Shown here: positions 17,326 through 28,200 of the stretch, piece after piece
Layout of the letters: each line of letters starts with the position of its first letter
Numbering within the stretch: the first letter of the stretch is position 1
Source: Alkaliphilus oremlandii OhILAs
GTDB taxonomy: Bacteria; Bacillota; Clostridia; Peptostreptococcales; Natronincolaceae
Assembly: GCF_000018325.1 (NCBI RefSeq)
Contig: NC_009922.1
Location: 2,790,001-2,854,000, forward strand
DNA length: 64,000 bases
Direction of reading: 5' to 3'
Made by a program: the position numbers and the translations under genes
The notes under the pieces: generated by a model
Database searches by the model: none
Told to the model about the DNA's origin: nothing
The model's input: only the letters and a program-made list of their open reading frames with translations

Positions 17326-18993
17326 TTATTTAACGATAAGCACTTTACCGTAAAAATCATCACGAACTAAGTATATACGGTCTCCTGCTTTTAAATCATA
17401 TGGCTGTATTTGCTTCCCATCTTTTATTATTAATGCTTTTTCTAAATTAATATTTAAGTTTGCATTCTTTTCCATCCACTGTGCCTTGGCGCTACTCCAA
17501 TCTCTCGCATTTGTAAGTTCTATAGTCCACCCGGCATAGCGATCCTGTCTAATCGAATTAGGACCTGGAGCTATTACACCATTCGTCACTCTCTGTCTTA
17601 AAAGAGAATCCATATTCTTTTGTACCATAATAGCGCTTATTCGGTCTCCATCAGTGTAAACGTAGCTGTGCCAATCTCTTAATCTGTTATCTTTGGCATA
17701 TTTAGAATCTTCGTCTACCGCATAACTTCCACTATAGAATTCTTTTAAGCTCAGCTTCTTATTGTTGGTTAAGTCGTAAATATCTGTATCATTGTCGAAA
17801 AATAGTTCCTTTTCATCATCAAAGGACTGCCAATCATTTTCTTCTAATAAGAAGAAATTTTTTAGCCATAATCTATCCTCTACGATCTGATCCATTCTAC
17901 CAGCATAAATATAGTGTTGGCCAATGTTCGAGTTATTCACATTCTCATTTAAAACATATATTACATCTGCGCTGGATTGTAATCCTCTGCCATCAGCTAC
18001 AACAAAGACATCCGAATCAGAGCTTAAGGAAAAGTTATCTACGATTCTATCATTTTTAATCACGATAGTTCCATCATGAAAACCGATATTTCTATTATTC
18101 TTAAGCTCAAACTCACCAGTAAACCAGTTGATATCTTTTATTTTATCAGAATATGTGCTTTCATACTGGTTTTGAACAATCATTCGATCTGCTTGATTGC
18201 TTCCAAAGAAATCTTTCATAGCAATATACATAGTTTTACCTTTATAATACTTTAAATTATCATAGGGAATATTATATCCTCCAATATAAAGTGGCACATT
18301 ACCATTATAAGGTATGGTTAAAGCAGCAGAATTGCTTTTACTCCAACTTCCATTCTTCAAAACTTGTACATCATTAATGGTAATCTTATTTGCAAAACCA
18401 TCTACAACACCTACTTTACCCTTGTACAAACCATTGATTCGAATGGAGTCTCCTTCTATATGAATGCGACTCACAATATTTGCATTTACTTCATCAAAAT
18501 ATAGTTTTACTTTATCACCCTCGTATAAAGCACTTAAAGACGTATTTACCCCATTCTTAAGGGTAACCGTAGCTGGCGTCAAAAAGAATGTTTCTTCGTT
18601 TCCTGTGGCAAGCTTTAATACCAGTACATTGTTATCTATTTTGGCCACTCTACCTGTTCTTATCTTACTTCCAGGAGGTATATATCCTAAGGAGCTAGTA
18701 GAATATCCCTCTACTAAGGTAACACTTCTACCATGAACCTCCGCATAAATTTCCATACCTGGTATAAAATTCGAGGCATTTACGTATTGAGCGTCAATTG
18801 TATAAATCGTGTTGAGCCTTAAAGGAAGGGAATAAATATTCCCTTCGTAGCTCTCTATTTTTAAAGTTTCTCCTAGAGGCTCCATTAAATATCCTTCTAC
18901 AAAACCTTGTCTATACACTTGACTAACATCTCCGTAGGCAAAAACAGAAGACATTAATGCTATGGCTAAAATCAAAATCAAAGTTTTTTTCAT
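17326..18993 (-). CDS. Exported protein of unknown function in surface operon
   Basis: 555 residues from the ATG at 18993, chosen because AGGAGGT lies 6 bases upstream; a longer frame adds seven residues before this site. A signal peptide (MKKTLILILAIALMSSVFA) is followed by several beta-rich repeats with patterns such as 'G.V..(I/V)..N.(I/L).(I/L)' and a closing 'LKAGDRIYLVRDDFYGKVLIV'. These resemble the repeated strands of the SLH protein at 13588. No SLH, sortase or catalytic motif is visible. It starts 4 bases after the stop of the IPT/TIG giant, so translation is probably coupled. Confidence 0.75.
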   Translation of the reverse strand: MKKTLILILAIALMSSVFAYGDVSQVYRQGFVEGYLMEPLGETLKIESYEGNIYSLPLRLNTIYTIDAQYVNASNFIPGMEIYAEVHGRSVTLVEGYSTSSLGYIPPGSKIRTGRVAKIDNNVLVLKLATGNEETFFLTPATVTLKNGVNTSLSALYEGDKVKLYFDEVNANIVSRIHIEGDSIRINGLYKGKVGVVDGFANKITINDVQVLKNGSWSKSNSAALTIPYNGNVPLYIGGYNIPYDNLKYYKGKTMYIAMKDFFGSNQADRMIVQNQYESTYSDKIKDINWFTGEFELKNNRNIGFHDGTIVIKNDRIVDNFSLSSDSDVFVVADGRGLQSSADVIYVLNENVNNSNIGQHYIYAGRMDQIVEDRLWLKNFFLLEENDWQSFDDEKELFFDNDTDIYDLTNNKKLSLKEFYSGSYAVDEDSKYAKDNRLRDWHSYVYTDGDRISAIMVQKNMDSLLRQRVTNGVIAPGPNSIRQDRYAGWTIELTNARDWSSAKAQWMEKNANLNINLEKALIIKDGKQIQPYDLKAGDRIYLVRDDFYGKVLIVK

Positions 18994-18997
18994 GTTT

Positions 18998-21900
18998 CTA
19001 CCTCCTACTGCCAATAACAGTATATCTGCCTAAACGACTAATTTCTCCTGATACTAAACCTTCTACCATACCTGTAGAGTTTCCAACTGCTGTCCAAGAA
19101 TTAGAAGCAGCATCAAAATAGGTTAAATCTGCCTTATTTAGCTTTCGTAAGTTCGATTTTTGTACATCATAGTTTAATAAAATATTAATAGATCTTGCTA
19201 AATAATCTACATTTGCATGAGAGTTTCCAACATAAGTAGAGGCTTCTAATTTGTATACAGTAGATAACTGATTTCCAGCTGGCGCCTGCGTATTTCCTGT
19301 ATCCGCCTTAACGATCAGTCTTACACCTGCATCAGATTTGTTACTGTTTTCCCTAACCGTTGCGATATTAAAAGCTGAAGGCTGTAGCATTAAAGAGAAA
19401 TCGGTACCGATTACTTGAATATTCCTACTGCCATCCTTTACAATTACAGCGGCTGGCATACTAATAATAAGATCCTTGCTGCCTGCCAGTGTTCCTTTTG
19501 TTAGATCTATTACGATATCTCCCCTACCACTGTCCGTGCCAATTGTTACATTTGCTGTATTTCCAGTCTTCGTCATGGTGGTGTTTTCAGATAAACCGCC
19601 ATCTTCATCAGGAGGCCCTACAACGGAACCCGTTCTAACCGTATTACTTTCCATAGAAGGTTTGGATGATCCAAAATCTCCCACAGCTTTTACTATAAAA
19701 CGATATCTCGTTCTAGACTCTAGGTCATTATACACAAAGGAAGTCAGCTCTGTTGATCCGATTAGCTCCGTAGTCCGATCGTCTATTACAACAAAAATTT
19801 CATATTGACTAGCACCTGGTACTTCATTCCAGTGTATTCTAATAAATCGATCATATACAAGCTCAGCTACAACCCCTGTAGGTGCTGTGAGCTCTGGTAG
19901 TCCATAGGTTAAGTTGGTATATATAGAGCTTGCTCCCCCATCTGGATTCACTACGATGACACCGAAACTATCCACTTTTCCAGGAGGTGTTTTTATGGTG
20001 ACAGTTTCACCATCTATCCATTTATAATCTGTTCCCTCCGTGCCCTCTTCTAATATATAGGGCTTACCCTCGATGTATATCAGATCTTTATTTCCCTCTA
20101 AAGTACCGTTTACAGGCGTCAGCTTTGGATTAAAATATACCTTGGCACCTTCCATAAAACCTGCACCTTTAATCTTAATTTCCTGTCCGCCTAAGATAGA
20201 TATTACAGAAATAGGCGCCCTTTCTGTAGGGTCTGCCGGGTCTACTACTGCTGTTATTTTAGGGTTACTTACGTAGGTAAACCCATTTTTTAGTTCTGCA
20301 ATACTGCCATCAGGGTTTTCTACTTTAACAGTTACAGAACCAGGAGCATGCGCTGGCGTTCTAAGCTGAATTCGATTTATTTGGATAGAGATTATATCCT
20401 CATCCCTAACTCTAACTTGACTATTCCCATCTCCAAAATACACTTTAAGCTTTTCATTCGGATAGCCATCCATGGTTTTTCTAAAGTCTTGACCCTCTAT
20501 TGTAACTACAGTTCCACCAGTAGAAGGACCAAAGTTCGGTGTAACCTTTGTAATTGATAAACCATCTGTTTCTCCTTTTATAAACTGAATATATATAGGA
20601 GGAGCAGAATCATCCGAACTAGCAATCCCCCCATCCTCATTGGCTAGAACTAACCGGTGGATCGTATTTACATATTCTTCAGACACTGTTGGCATTTTAA
20701 AGGTCACTTTCTTAGAAATTGCCTCATTGCTAGGATCATACTCTATCCCATCTTTGATTTCTAAAGCATTTCCAATACTTATGGTTACGGGTTTTCTAAA
20801 GTCTTTTCCTAATATGCTGATTATGTTTCCACCTTTAATGTTTACTTTTATAATTTTCCTACCACTATCTAATATACCTTCTTGCCCATCCTTAAGTATA
20901 TTGTCTATGGCCGGTTTACTATCTGGATTCTTATATTCAAAACTTCCAGTAGCTTCCCCACCATCTGGATTTAGAATTACTACAGGCACCTTACCCACAG
21001 TGTAATAGCTTGGCGTCTTTAACGATATTTGCCTTGAACTTATTAATGTAGCATCAGGAGAAAACCCTCTATCTACACGAAGTCTCGTTGTGACGTTAGC
21101 ACCTGGTATCTTTTCTAGCATAATCCTTACATATTCATAACCATTGTATGGTTTCCCATCACTATCTCTAAGAAGATTAATCGGCAGAAAAACAACACCA
21201 TCATCATATTCAACATCTTTTAGTTCATATGTAGTTTTGCTATCTCCTGTGCCAGTTTCCAAAATAAAGCTCAATTTTCTAATATCCGATGTAGCGTCAT
21301 ACTTTACGGTTAGATTACCTACAGTTACTGTAGCCAATCTGTCCCTTATTCTACCAGAGTTTAAAGGTGCATCAATACGGATATCTCTGTTCGATATATT
21401 CGTATCTTTAGTGTCCCCAAACTGTATTAATGGCAAAGTTTTTTCTATAATTTCATCGATAGACTTGATTACCTTAATTTTACTTTCATAAAAACCTTCA
21501 CCTGTTATTTCTACTTTATCATTACCCTGTTTTTTACCTACACTTGGCGATATTTTCGTTATTTTAGGACTTGATGCTTCGTAGGTAAATTGAACTTTAT
21601 TGGAGGTTCCGTAGTCGTTGTTTACTAAATATACTTCCACATTGCCTTTTATTCCTTTCGGCGTTTCTACCTCTATTGTAGTAGCGGTAAATCCTTTAAT
21701 TTCTACTTCTACCCCTCCAAAATAAACCTTAGGAAGGATCGGTTTTATATTCTTATTATAATTCTTAGCTAAATCATCATATTTAGCTTTTAATTCCGGG
21801 CTTAACCAATATCTTAAATCATCCCATATCGGACTTCCGCCCGTATCTTTGTTACCATTGAGGTTCTTAAAAGGTTCGCCTAAGTCCCACTCTACATTAC

Positions 21901-24900
21901 TATTTAGATCTGTATATGGTTCATAAAATCTAAATCCAGAACCCTCTATTATTACACTTTCTCCGCCTGCTGCCGAACCCTTATTTAATATCAGTCCAGT
22001 TATCTTTGGATCACTGATCGGAATAATATACGTAAAACCATCTTCTTTGCTTGCACTTCCTCCATCTGGGTTTACAACTACTACGGCAACTGTTTTCCTA
22101 TCCATGTCCGTTTCCTTTGATAAATCACCTGGATACTTTGGAACTTTAACTCTTATGCTCTTCCCGTCTGGCGAAACTTCCACATCTTTAGGGTCGACAA
22201 CTACAGTTCCTATACTTACCAGCGTCTTAGTTCCATCACCGTTATCTACAAATTTATCCCCAATGATGTTTATATAATACTGCCCAGATGTTGAACCTTC
22301 ATTTGGAGTTATTTCATTAATTACTGGATTGAATTCTGGTTGGAAAGAATAGTAGAACCCGTTATTCCCTTTTTTTGAATCCTTTTTTGTATCTGGATTC
22401 ACAATCGTTACATCATAGTAGCCTTCTCTCTCCATTTTATCTACTTTAAATATTAATTCATTGTTATTTATCACTCTTACTCTGTTTCCGGTAATAGTAG
22501 GCACACCCGCTACTTCGCTTATTGTATATGGTGTCATTATATTCAATGTTTTGCCGTCAATTGTCAAATGTTTTCTATCCGCACCTATAGTGAACTCTTT
22601 TTCTATTTCTCCTGCTTTTTTACCATAAATACTTCCGCCTTTTATCAATAGCTCATAAGCGTTTTTATCTCCATCGGTTAATAAAATTTTTCCTAGTTTT
22701 GTATCGAAATATATTCTATAGTATGCTTTACTCAAATCATCTTGTAAGATGACACTGTGGTGATAATCAGATAATTTTAAAGCACCTTCTTCGATCCTAA
22801 CAATAGAATTCTTATCAGGCATCTCATAATCTTGTAGTTTAATATTTTTACCATCTGGCATATGATACTCATTCATATCTTTATCGCCTAGAAAAACTCT
22901 AGTACCTATTAGTTTCAAAATCCCAATTCCACTTAAGTCTTTAACTAATGGATTTGGAGGCAATAGATTCTCTCCTTTGATGGTTACTAAGGTACCAGCA
23001 GTACCTTTTTTAGGAGTAAAATCAATGATTTTAGGATCTGTGTATGTCTGTACATATAAGAAGTTGTCATATATGGCTATGGCCCCATCTTCATTTTGAA
23101 CAATTATTTGTACATATCCTTCTGGTTTAGGAGGCGCATCGAAAACTATTTCTGTTCCGGTACCATTTCTTTTCACATTGGACACCTTTCCTCCATCAAT
23201 ATAAACAGATACCTTTTCCCCAAAATTCTGTCCTTTTATAGTTACACCTTTTTCTCCAGCCACAGTTACTGTAGAAGGCACTACATCTATAATAATTGGC
23301 TTTTTATCCTCTGTTGGCTTTATAAAAACGATTTTACCCGTTGCAGATGATCCTTCATCAGTGGATCCCGGAACCCTCAAAGGGTTCGTAACCTTTAAAT
23401 CAACTGTATTATTCAAGATGCTTTCATTTATTATTTTTCCACTTGGAATCGTAATGATCATTTTGGAGCCTAGATCATTATTCTCTCTTCCGTCTATTTC
23501 ACGTCCATTTTTATCTAGTATTTTTAATTCAATATCAGGACTTGAGTTCTTATCTAAAGTATGTCCTCCTAAAGTGATCTTTGGATACCTGTAGTGAATC
23601 TTTCCATCACTGGTTTCATATCTGTATAACAGGAAGTTTTCTCCTATAATAGATATCTTAAGCCCTGGCATAATCTCGTTGCTATCATTTACTGGTATTC
23701 TGTCTGGAACAATACTTGTTATTTTAGGAACATGATCTAAAGCCTCATAGGTGAATCCACCTACTAAAGTAGCTTCCTCTACTACTGTGGCAGTCTTTTT
23801 TATTCCATCCTCTGTATAAGCTATTTTTGTTTCAATACGAACAATTACATCCTTCGTTAAATTTTGAGGATCTGTATTCTCGGGAACTCTTACATTCATA
23901 TAGTCATATGTGTCTTTTTCAAAATCTGATCCTTCTCTAAAACGAACAGGGCCCCCTACAAAAATTTGAATTTCCCTTGTAAGGGTATCTACTTCAACAC
24001 CATTTTCTCCGATCAGACTATATCTACCACCGGTATAAGTTACTTTCATCTTATTCGGGTTCGTTATAATATCAGGATCTACCGGATTCCTTAAGCCACC
24101 AGAATAAATATCTCCACTTATTCTACCGATATTAATTCCTTTCACTACTGCATCAATACCTTTAGAAGATCCTTTTGAAGGATCAATACTATCTACAACA
24201 ACACTGCTTCTGTTATTAACAACAGTAAATTTTTTATCCAATATCTTATAGCTTTTTATCTGACCCTTTATATTGCCACTTGGATTCACATTGTTCGTTA
24301 ATACAACGTAGTAAGGGCCTTCTTTTAATCCTCTTGGCACAGTAAAGCTGAATATGTCTTTCTTTTCATCTGGATCTCTTCTATAGTTTTCTTCTGTAGC
24401 CATATTGGCAGCAGTATATTCTTCGTCTAGAGACTTCAGAAAGAATACACTCATTTCATTTTCTGGCTTTAAGCTATCTGCTTTTAAAGAAGCTTGGCTG
24501 CCTGCCCCTCCTTGGGTAGGAATCAGCTCTATAGTTTCTGACACATCTAATTTGTTTAGTACTGTAAACAGGTCAACGTACCTATGTTCTATTTTGAAGG
24601 ATACATCAACTTGAGAATTTAACTTAAGAGTATCAACTTTTCTAAATAATGCACTCCAGACACCAGTTTTTCCCTTTAAAGCCGTGGAGGTTATTTCTGT
24701 ATCGCTGCCACCATGTGGTATATTTAGCTCTGTAGTTCCTTGTACTAAATATGCGTTCACCTCCGCAGGAGCTGGAGGGGTCGGAGTCTTTAATTTATCA
24801 AAACCACTACCTGTTAATTTAATCTCTCCAGTTCCAGTACTATCTACAATACCGGTTGTAGGAACTTTATTCGTTATGCTTGGCATACCACTATCTGAAA

Positions 24901-25285
24901 TATCTACAGGTTCTCCATTAATATATAACGTATCCCCTATTTGTGATGTGCTTAATTCATACACAAAAGTAAATGCAGTAGAATCACTATTTGGATTCAC
25001 TTTTCTTGGTATACCAGTATTATCTGGAATACTTACAACAAGCTGGTCTACCCCATTTACGCGCAAGTTTTTACCGGTAATTACCACAGAATAACTATCT
25101 GCACCATAAATATCTCTAAAAAGCTTTGTAACTTTAATTTCCCCTATTACAAGATCGGTATTAGCAAAGCTCACAAAACTCTCTATGGGTGTAGCTCCTA
25201 AAATCATAAGCAGAGCTAGTACCATACTAAAAACCCTCTTAAAAACCAAACCTTTATACCTTCTCTTCTGCCCCACACCATCCAC
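18998..25285 (-). CDS. Giant IPT/TIG-repeat surface protein
   Basis: About 2095 residues. No ATG is well placed: GTG at 25285 opens the frame, and GTG at 25276 has better spacing (8 bases) from GAGG and may be the real start. A signal peptide ends near residue 42 (SFVSFAN). At least nine IPT/TIG immunoglobulin-like repeats, each beginning like 'P.I..(I/V).P..G', start near residues 518, 665, 751, 986, 1095, 1241, 1456, 1578 and 1675. Near residue 1120 an insertion reads DLNSNVEWDLGEPF, similar to calcium-binding loops. A fibronectin type III domain spans about 1798-1888. The last 200 residues form a separate unrecognised domain. There is no SLH domain, so wall attachment probably depends on a partner. 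Confidence 0.88.
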   Translation of the reverse strand: MDGVGQKRRYKGLVFKRVFSMVLALLMILGATPIESFVSFANTDLVIGEIKVTKLFRDIYGADSYSVVITGKNLRVNGVDQLVVSIPDNTGIPRKVNPNSDSTAFTFVYELSTSQIGDTLYINGEPVDISDSGMPSITNKVPTTGIVDSTGTGEIKLTGSGFDKLKTPTPPAPAEVNAYLVQGTTELNIPHGGSDTEITSTALKGKTGVWSALFRKVDTLKLNSQVDVSFKIEHRYVDLFTVLNKLDVSETIELIPTQGGAGSQASLKADSLKPENEMSVFFLKSLDEEYTAANMATEENYRRDPDEKKDIFSFTVPRGLKEGPYYVVLTNNVNPSGNIKGQIKSYKILDKKFTVVNNRSSVVVDSIDPSKGSSKGIDAVVKGINIGRISGDIYSGGLRNPVDPDIITNPNKMKVTYTGGRYSLIGENGVEVDTLTREIQIFVGGPVRFREGSDFEKDTYDYMNVRVPENTDPQNLTKDVIVRIETKIAYTEDGIKKTATVVEEATLVGGFTYEALDHVPKITSIVPDRIPVNDSNEIMPGLKISIIGENFLLYRYETSDGKIHYRYPKITLGGHTLDKNSSPDIELKILDKNGREIDGRENNDLGSKMIITIPSGKIINESILNNTVDLKVTNPLRVPGSTDEGSSATGKIVFIKPTEDKKPIIIDVVPSTVTVAGEKGVTIKGQNFGEKVSVYIDGGKVSNVKRNGTGTEIVFDAPPKPEGYVQIIVQNEDGAIAIYDNFLYVQTYTDPKIIDFTPKKGTAGTLVTIKGENLLPPNPLVKDLSGIGILKLIGTRVFLGDKDMNEYHMPDGKNIKLQDYEMPDKNSIVRIEEGALKLSDYHHSVILQDDLSKAYYRIYFDTKLGKILLTDGDKNAYELLIKGGSIYGKKAGEIEKEFTIGADRKHLTIDGKTLNIMTPYTISEVAGVPTITGNRVRVINNNELIFKVDKMEREGYYDVTIVNPDTKKDSKKGNNGFYYSFQPEFNPVINEITPNEGSTSGQYYINIIGDKFVDNGDGTKTLVSIGTVVVDPKDVEVSPDGKSIRVKVPKYPGDLSKETDMDRKTVAVVVVNPDGGSASKEDGFTYIIPISDPKITGLILNKGSAAGGESVIIEGSGFRFYEPYTDLNSNVEWDLGEPFKNLNGNKDTGGSPIWDDLRYWLSPELKAKYDDLAKNYNKNIKPILPKVYFGGVEVEIKGFTATTIEVETPKGIKGNVEVYLVNNDYGTSNKVQFTYEASSPKITKISPSVGKKQGNDKVEITGEGFYESKIKVIKSIDEIIEKTLPLIQFGDTKDTNISNRDIRIDAPLNSGRIRDRLATVTVGNLTVKYDATSDIRKLSFILETGTGDSKTTYELKDVEYDDGVVFLPINLLRDSDGKPYNGYEYVRIMLEKIPGANVTTRLRVDRGFSPDATLISSRQISLKTPSYYTVGKVPVVILNPDGGEATGSFEYKNPDSKPAIDNILKDGQEGILDSGRKIIKVNIKGGNIISILGKDFRKPVTISIGNALEIKDGIEYDPSNEAISKKVTFKMPTVSEEYVNTIHRLVLANEDGGIASSDDSAPPIYIQFIKGETDGLSITKVTPNFGPSTGGTVVTIEGQDFRKTMDGYPNEKLKVYFGDGNSQVRVRDEDIISIQINRIQLRTPAHAPGSVTVKVENPDGSIAELKNGFTYVSNPKITAVVDPADPTERAPISVISILGGQEIKIKGAGFMEGAKVYFNPKLTPVNGTLEGNKDLIYIEGKPYILEEGTEGTDYKWIDGETVTIKTPPGKVDSFGVIVVNPDGGASSIYTNLTYGLPELTAPTGVVAELVYDRFIRIHWNEVPGASQYEIFVVIDDRTTELIGSTELTSFVYNDLESRTRYRFIVKAVGDFGSSKPSMESNTVRTGSVVGPPDEDGGLSENTTMTKTGNTANVTIGTDSGRGDIVIDLTKGTLAGSKDLIISMPAAVIVKDGSRNIQVIGTDFSLMLQPSAFNIATVRENSNKSDAGVRLIVKADTGNTQAPAGNQLSTVYKLEASTYVGNSHANVDYLARSINILLNYDVQKSNLRKLNKADLTYFDAASNSWTAVGNSTGMVEGLVSGEISRLGRYTVIGSRR

Positions 25286-25298
25286 CTCACTTTATCTA

Positions 25299-28200
25299 TT
25301 ACTTAGACTCAACAACAACAAATATTCCGTTCTTAGAACTGGTAATTATAGCCCTTTGATCTACATTATTAATGTAGTAGCTACGTTCCTCCGTCCAGCT
25401 TCTTAATGTTTCATCATATCTTAAAACTTTAAAATTATTTTCTATGCCTTTTTCGTAAGGAAGCTCAATATACAGTTTTTCAAAGCTTATATTATTACTT
25501 GTTACTTGTATTAACTCTGACTTAATATTGTAGTTATACAAGCTATTCTTTAAGCTCTGCTGTAAAAAAGGCTCTATTCTTCCTAAATATACATAACTTT
25601 CTTCGCTTCTACCACTATTAATATTGATGTAATCCATATTAATATTTGCCCATTTAGAATAAGTTTTTAAAGATTCAATTGACCCATCCTTAGAAAAATG
25701 AATTTTTCTAAGCAATACATCCGTACTCATTAACTCATCTAAAGATAATTTTATGTCACTATTGCTACTGTATCGATTCAAATAGACAATATTTTCACCC
25801 TTAAACACCAATTCTACTACTTCCTTGCTACGATCACTGTCTTTGACCCTGATTCCATCTTCTGGAACGTGTTCTCCACCAGGAACAATGCTTAATGTAC
25901 CGTAGGTTTCTCGTTTGTGATCTTCACTATTCTGCACCGTTATGTTGTATAGACCAGCTTTCAGTTTGTTTCGGCCTCGTGGAAGATATACTTCTAAGTA
26001 CTTTGATCCGTCTGCAGATGTAATAAGTTCAACGTCATAGGCTTTTACATCGTTAAAATATACAGTGACTGTAGGATGATAAAAGAAATCACCATATATA
26101 ATTAGAGGCTCCCCTGGATCATAGTCTTCTACAATACTTTGTACCACAATATGTTTCTCTCCTACGGATGGAATCGCCTTTGTTGTAAAATTCCACCGAA
26201 TCACCAGATTATCCATTTCAGTAGAGTCGTTGGTAACAACTCCTGCTGGTACAGTAACTTCGTACGTAGCTTGAGGATTCAGAAGTTTTATAGGAATATA
26301 CAAGTAAGCTTCTCTCTTTACCCTATCCTTATTAAATATGTAATCATTTATCATAGAAGAATTTGCCGACACTGCTGCAAGGAACTCTGTATCTAAATAA
26401 TTAGTAGTAGAACCAGAGCCTAATATCTCACTATTCAATAGATTCGTGAGCCCAGATGTGGCATTAAACTCTAACTTACCATCGATGTCTTCGAAGGTCA
26501 CCTTTAAAAAATATCTTTTTACACCATGGACAGTTTTAGGATTAATAGCAATGTCTAGTTTATGCTCATTATACCAAGTATCTGCATTTCCTTCTGGTTC
26601 TTTCTTTAAAACCGATGGTCTGTTCTTAGATATTACCGTAAATCTTGGTTCTATCTTGTCTAATGTAGTTATGCTGCCATCTGGGTTGTTGAAGTAAAGA
26701 ACGATTTTATAGCTGCCTGTATAAAGCTCTGTTGAAAGCTTTCTAGCATTCTCTCCCCTCAGCTTTACCCAAAGCTCTGTTACATTTCTAAACTCTATAT
26801 CGTTTTTTTCAATAACTATAGGTGCCGTATTACTACTTTCTGCCACTCTACCTTCCATCGGTACAAGTTCCATCTTCTCAATTTCTTCATGGAAGTTATG
26901 TCCATACAGCTTAAACATCCATTCTCCTTTAGACCAGATGTCTGTCACCTTCGGTTGGTTATCAACAGCAGAATACACACCCTTACCCTCATCGCTCTTA
27001 CCTTCTACAACAAAGTTTACTTCCAATTTGTCTGTTTCTTTAGCAGATCTGGTTTCTAAGGTACCTCTAGGAACTACTAACCTATAGTACTTTCCTTTTT
27101 CTAGAGCTTTATTTGGATATAGGTACAGTTTTGTTTTCTTCATTCCATTTTCAAAGTAATAGAAGAACTTGAACTTATTAATTTCCACATCGATTTTCAA
27201 TTCTGCCATTGTCTTTTCTAGCAATTCACTTTGCCATAAAACTTCAAAATCCCGTTCAAATTTCTTCTCAAACTCTTTTTCAAATGCTTCTTCATCGAAA
27301 TCTTCTACTTTGAAAACTTCTCCTTTTTCTATTGCTTCTTGTCTTTTCTCTTCCAGGGCTTCCAGCCTTGCTATTGCTTTCTTTTCTGCTCGAAGCCCCT
27401 CTTTCTTTATTTTCTTTGCCTCTTCTATGGTTACATCCGTTGGATAAGCATCAATTAAATCGATTTCTTGTAATGCATCGTAACTTATCCTTCTAGTATT
27501 TCTTGCATCGTTGGGCGTCTCCTCTAATATCTCATCCTGCGCTCTCGGTATCACTTCTCTATCTAAGTCTAAAACAATTGGCTCTACAGGGCTGTATTGA
27601 GGTGCTCCAAAAAGGGTGTATGTTTTATAAGGCGCTTGTTCATTTTCATAAATGCTCTCAGCTCTCATTTCGGTAGGCTTTAACCAGCTTGCGGTTATGG
27701 TTTTATCATCTGCCTTGGTCCAAAAATTTAGCTTTAAATTATCTTCCATATTAAACCGATTTGCATCTTCAATAACTCTTTTATCGATCCATAGTCCATA
27801 TTTGTTGGATGCTTCCAGCTTATATTTCGGTGTTACCTTTAATATATTGCCACTCACTATTTCTACTTTCCCTACAGGAATCTCTTCCATAAACAGAGGC
27901 TCTGTTTTATGATCTAAAGAGCTTATTCCTTCCAATATTTTAAACTTATCAATATCGAATGAATTGTTGTTCAATTTAATATTCGCTATAATATTGGATA
28001 TGTTTGCTCTCCTGTCATATGGAAATACTTTCTTCCCTTTTTCTTCGAAATCATGAAGCTCATATATTACCTCTTTATCATATATATTACCCGTATCATC
28101 GTACTCCGTTATGGAAGCTTTTGGTAATTTATACAACTTTGTTGCACCTTCTAAGGAGAGTATCCCACTTTGCTTGTCCTCTCTTATTAGTCGATCAAAA

